Notes under the pieces: generated by a model
The model's database searches: none
What the model was told of the DNA's origin: nothing
What the model saw: only the letters and a program-made list of their open reading frames with translations
DNA from: Desulfovibrio sp.
Lineage (GTDB): Bacteria > Desulfobacterota > Desulfovibrionia > Desulfovibrionales > Desulfovibrionaceae
Assembly (NCBI GenBank): GCA_031287575.1
Contig: JAITSV010000056.1
Span: forward strand, 62,001-126,000
Reading direction: 5' to 3'
Length of the DNA: 64,000 nucleotides
Position numbers and translations under genes: made by a program
Part shown: positions 61,796-64,000 of the stretch, one piece after another
Numbering within the stretch: the stretch's first letter is position 1
How the letters are laid out: the number at the start of each line of letters is the position of its first letter

Positions 61796-62461
61796 ATGGT
61801 GAACGTGGCGAAGAAACTGGAAATCGGCATCGTGGGCCTTGGCAAGTTCGGCCTGCAACTGGGGCGCACCCTGACCGGCATGGGGCACACCGTGGTGGGC
61901 CTGGATACCGGCGAGGCCCGCGTGCGCCTGGCCCAGGACGTGCTGGCGCAGGTCTATCAGGCCAACGCGGCGGACATCGCGGTATTGCAGCAACTGCGCT
62001 TCCAGGACCTGGACATCGTGTTCGTGAGCGTGGGCGATTCCATGGAAACCTCGCTGCTGGTGGTGCTGAACCTTCAGGAGCTTGGGGCGCACAAGATCGG
62101 GGTCAAGGCGGCCTCCATCGAACACCGCAAGGTGCTCACGCGGCTTGGCGTGGACCTGGTGATCCTGCCCGAACACGACGTGGCCACCCATGTGGCCCAC
62201 CGGCTGGCCAACCCCGGCATGCTCGACCTGCTGCCCCTGGGCGGCGGGGTGCTGGTGCAGGAACTGGTGGTGGACAAGTGGGCGGGCCGCACCCTGCTGG
62301 ACCTGAAGCTGGTCAACGCCTACGGGGTCATGGTGGTGGCCGTGAAGCCCGCGGGCGGCAAGGAGTATCGGTTTGTGCCGCAGGCGCACCAAACTTTGGA
62401 GCGCGGGGACGCGCTGGTGGTCATCGGCAAGCAGGAGGATGTGTTGCGGCTGGTGCCTTGA
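61796..62461 (+). CDS. TrkA/KtrA-type potassium uptake regulatory subunit
   Basis: A 221-residue RCK protein that gates the channel encoded upstream. It has an N-terminal nucleotide-binding fold (IGIVGLGKFGLQLGRTLTG, VGLDTGEARVRLAQ, DIVFVSVGDSMETSLLVV) and a C-terminal RCK_C domain from about residue 135 (LDLKLVNAYGVMVVAVKPAG). A single RCK unit is the KtrA arrangement. Confidence 0.92.
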   Translation: MVNVAKKLEIGIVGLGKFGLQLGRTLTGMGHTVVGLDTGEARVRLAQDVLAQVYQANAADIAVLQQLRFQDLDIVFVSVGDSMETSLLVVLNLQELGAHKIGVKAASIEHRKVLTRLGVDLVILPEHDVATHVAHRLANPGMLDLLPLGGGVLVQELVVDKWAGRTLLDLKLVNAYGVMVVAVKPAGGKEYRFVPQAHQTLERGDALVVIGKQEDVLRLVP

Positions 62462-62508
62462 AGTCATTCGCGCGGCGAAGGAGATGGGAAGAGGCGCGTG
62501 CTGATGGA

Positions 62509-62811
62509 TGCGGCCTCTACGAAGACACGCCAGCCCGTTTGATTGCGCTCGATTTCGTTACGCCTCCGGCGGGAGGCAAAAGAGATGTCGCGCGCCGCTG
62601 GGTGCGGCTTCTACGAATACAGTACTGCCCTTTTGTTCAAGCTCGATTTCGTTATGTCTCCGACGGGCAGGGGGTGTTGTAACGAACACCCCCTGCACCC
62701 CCGCGTTCCAAGGGGCTGCGCCCCCTGGACCCCCGTGTCATCCTGCAACGCATTCCTTTCGTCGCCAGCTTCCCTGCGGCGCTGACGCGCCTCGGGCGAT
62801 CTGGCGACGGG
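62509..62811 (+). repeat. Structured repeat module after trkA, partial copy A and full copy B
   Basis: Copy A (62509-62580) and copy B (from 62603) share TGCGGC-TCTACGAA-ACA and then GCTCGATTTCGTTA-G-CTCCG-CGGG, 94 bp apart. Copy B continues with hairpin CAGGGGGTGTT/AACACCCCCTG (62668-62695), hairpin CCAAGGGG/CCCCCTGG (62708-62728) and a third stem CGTCGCCAG/CTGGCGACG (62760-62809) enclosing CAGCTTCCCTGCGGCGC. Confidence 0.75.
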
Positions 62812-62891
62812 AACGCGATGTGCGCCAATCTCTCGTCGTCACGGCGTAGCGAGGGTGCCTTTGCAACACGTATCTCGCGCGGCGTCTCTAC

Positions 62892-62940
62892 GGCGGCAGC
62901 TTCCCTACGGCGCTGGGGCACCTCCGGGTGATCTGCCGCC
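62892..62940 (+). repeat. Structured repeat, third-stem copy D
   Basis: GGCGGCAG (62892-62899) pairs with CTGCCGCC (62933-62940). The interior CTTCCCTACGGCGCTGGGGC and CCGGGTGAT match copies B and C, while the flanking stem differs but is still complementary. Confidence 0.7.
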
Positions 62941-63148
62941 AGTGCCGCCAATGCGCGCGAAGTTCCCATTGCCGTGACCACGCTATGGGACGCGCGTGTA
63001 TTTTGGGGTTGGTTCAAGGGAAAGGCACGGCGCGTAGAAGCGTGTGACACCGGGCTTTGACGGCGGCACATGCGTCGCAACGGGGGCGTGGGTAGGGGAA
63101 CCCGAGTATGATGGAGGCAACGGGAGTTCCGCGCACATGCGCATTCCG

Positions 63149-63358
63149 CCGGGCAGATCACCCGAAGGCGCCCCGGCGCCGGAGGGAAGCTGCCCGGTGA
63201 AGAATGCGGTGCACGATGCGTTGGGGGTCCAGGGGAGGCGCAGCCCCCCTGGAGCGCGGGGGTACAGGGGGCCGCCGCTCAGCGGCCCCCTGTCCGTCGG
63301 AGACATAACGAAATCGGGCGTGCTCAGTAATGCTGGCGTGTATTCGTAGAAGCGGTGC
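63149..63358 (-). repeat. Structured repeat module, inverted copy C
   Basis: The minus strand repeats the whole of copy B over about 210 bp: CGCTTCTACGAATACA, GATTTCGTTATGTCTCCGAC, hairpin ACAGGGGGCCGC/GCGGCCCCCTGT, hairpin CCAGGGG/CCCCTGG and third stem CCGGGCAG/CTGCCCGG (63149-63156, 63190-63197). It is in inverted orientation about 540 bp from copy B. Confidence 0.75.
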
Positions 63359-63411
63359 CTAGAAGGCACAACCTTTCCCCATCCCGCCGGACACGGCCCA
63401 TCCCCCAGCCC

Positions 63412-64000
63412 CTACACCACCTTCACCCCGCCAAGCCACAGCGCCTTCACCCTGCCCACCAGATCCTTCCCCAAAAACGGCGTGTTCAGGCTCTTCGAGT
63501 GCATGGTCTCGCGCGAGGCCACCCACTTCTCTTCCGGGTCCAGCAGGAAGAAATCCGCCGGGTCGCCGACGCCAAATCCGTTCACGGGCAGCCCGAATAT
63601 CCTTCCCGGTTCCGTCGCCCACAGGCGCATCAGGTCGGCTTCGGTCAGCACGCCTTCGCGCACCAGCCCCCAGGTCAGGGCCACGGCGGTATCCAGGCCG
63701 GTGATGCCGTTGGGCGCTTCGTCCAGCGGGGTTTCCTTCTCGTGCGCCGCATGCGGGGCATGGTCGGTGGCCAGGATGTCGATGACGCCGGACTTCACGG
63801 CCGCGCGCAGGGCGGCCACGTCGTCGTCGGTGCGCAGGGGCGGGTTGACCTTGGCCTTGGTGTCGTACCCCAAGAGTTCCCTGTCGGTCAGCAGCAGGTA
63901 GTGGGGGCAGGTTTCCGCCGTTACCGGCACGCCGCGCTGCTTGGCCCAGGCGATCAACTCCACCGAGCGGCGGCACGAGATGTGCGCCAGGTGGATGGGC
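63412..64000 (-). CDS. pyrC: Dihydroorotase, C-terminal part (N-terminus beyond window)
   Basis: The last 195 or so residues of a class I dihydroorotase of pyrimidine synthesis. Visible are HLAHISCRRSVELIAWAK, VPVTAETCPHYLLL, YDTKAKVNPPLRTDDDV, the metal/catalytic DILATDHAPHAAHEK and NGITGLDTAVALTWGLV. The closing residues LVGRVKALWLGGVKVV are normal. The start lies to the right of position 64000. The name pyrC follows common use for this family. Confidence 0.92.
   Translation of the reverse strand, partial: PIHLAHISCRRSVELIAWAKQRGVPVTAETCPHYLLLTDRELLGYDTKAKVNPPLRTDDDVAALRAAVKSGVIDILATDHAPHAAHEKETPLDEAPNGITGLDTAVALTWGLVREGVLTEADLMRLWATEPGRIFGLPVNGFGVGDPADFFLLDPEEKWVASRETMHSKSLNTPFLGKDLVGRVKALWLGGVKVV

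Noticed and set aside
62462-63411. Integron attC cassette array
   Set aside because: The hairpins lack attC core sites and there is no integrase or cassette genes between them.

Overview
The window is a stretch of chromosome from a GC-rich, sulfate-reducing deltaproteobacterium of the Desulfovibrio / Nitratidesulfovibrio type. The grounds are an Ech-type energy-converting [NiFe] hydrogenase operon, a periplasmic CbiK-type cobaltochelatase in a cobalamin-riboswitch operon, an aspartate-semialdehyde-type spermidine cluster, and an in-frame UGA that reads as selenocysteine. This placement is inference from gene content; no database was searched. No rRNA, tRNA, insertion sequence, prophage or CRISPR array was recognised.

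Layout. 1-7330 (-): the N-terminal 2443 residues of a giant cell-surface adhesin made of tandem repeats of about 265 residues, with a LapA-like retention module carrying a PAAG site at residues 107-110. 7689-8118: palindrome and 17-bp iterons, promoter and cobalamin riboswitch. 8414-13564 (+): cbiK, an ABC importer and cobI. 14151-20206 (-): a chemoreceptor and a four-gene Mla-like lipid transport operon. 20503-24795 (-): small unknown proteins, an extradiol-dioxygenase-family protein and a sigma-54 activator with a degenerate receiver. 25024-27807 (+): RidA, then an overlapping HD-GYP / GGDEF pair behind a Fur-like box. 28091-33560 (-): an overlapping tetR / membrane-fusion / RND efflux operon with an upstream palindrome. 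34358-39660 (+): echABCDEF, ended by three GNRA-capped hairpins. 39991-44799 (-): flavin reductase, monooxygenase-like protein, secreted PLC-like protein, cardiolipin synthase and UspA. 45167-47866 (+): PAS-GGDEF-EAL protein. 48150-54754 (-): speA, carboxynorspermidine dehydrogenase, nspC, a small selenoprotein and speB. 55566-64000: membrane GGDEF protein, leucyl aminopeptidase, malic enzyme, TrkH/TrkA-type potassium uptake, a block of structured repeats, and the C-terminal part of dihydroorotase.

How the parts fit. The cobalamin operon couples cobalt insertion, metal or corrinoid import and C20 methylation under one riboswitch. Ech exchanges electrons between H2 and ferredoxin with ion translocation. 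The polyamine cluster can take arginine through agmatine to putrescine, and then by aspartate semialdehyde and carboxyspermidine to spermidine; the selenoprotein between nspC and speB has no obvious step in that route. Four proteins that make or break c-di-GMP share the window with an adhesin whose retention module is the type released by c-di-GMP-controlled LapG proteases, but lapG and lapD are not in the window.

The most notable points are: (1) the selenoprotein embedded in the polyamine cluster; (2) three copies of a three-stem element whose stems covary while the joining segments are conserved, two of them 17-20 bp downstream of speA and of the carboxynorspermidine dehydrogenase gene; (3) a 0.9-kb block after trkA with a second structured repeat family, again with compensated stems; (4) the adhesin cleavage motif; (5) the Fur-like box in front of the HD-GYP / GGDEF pair.
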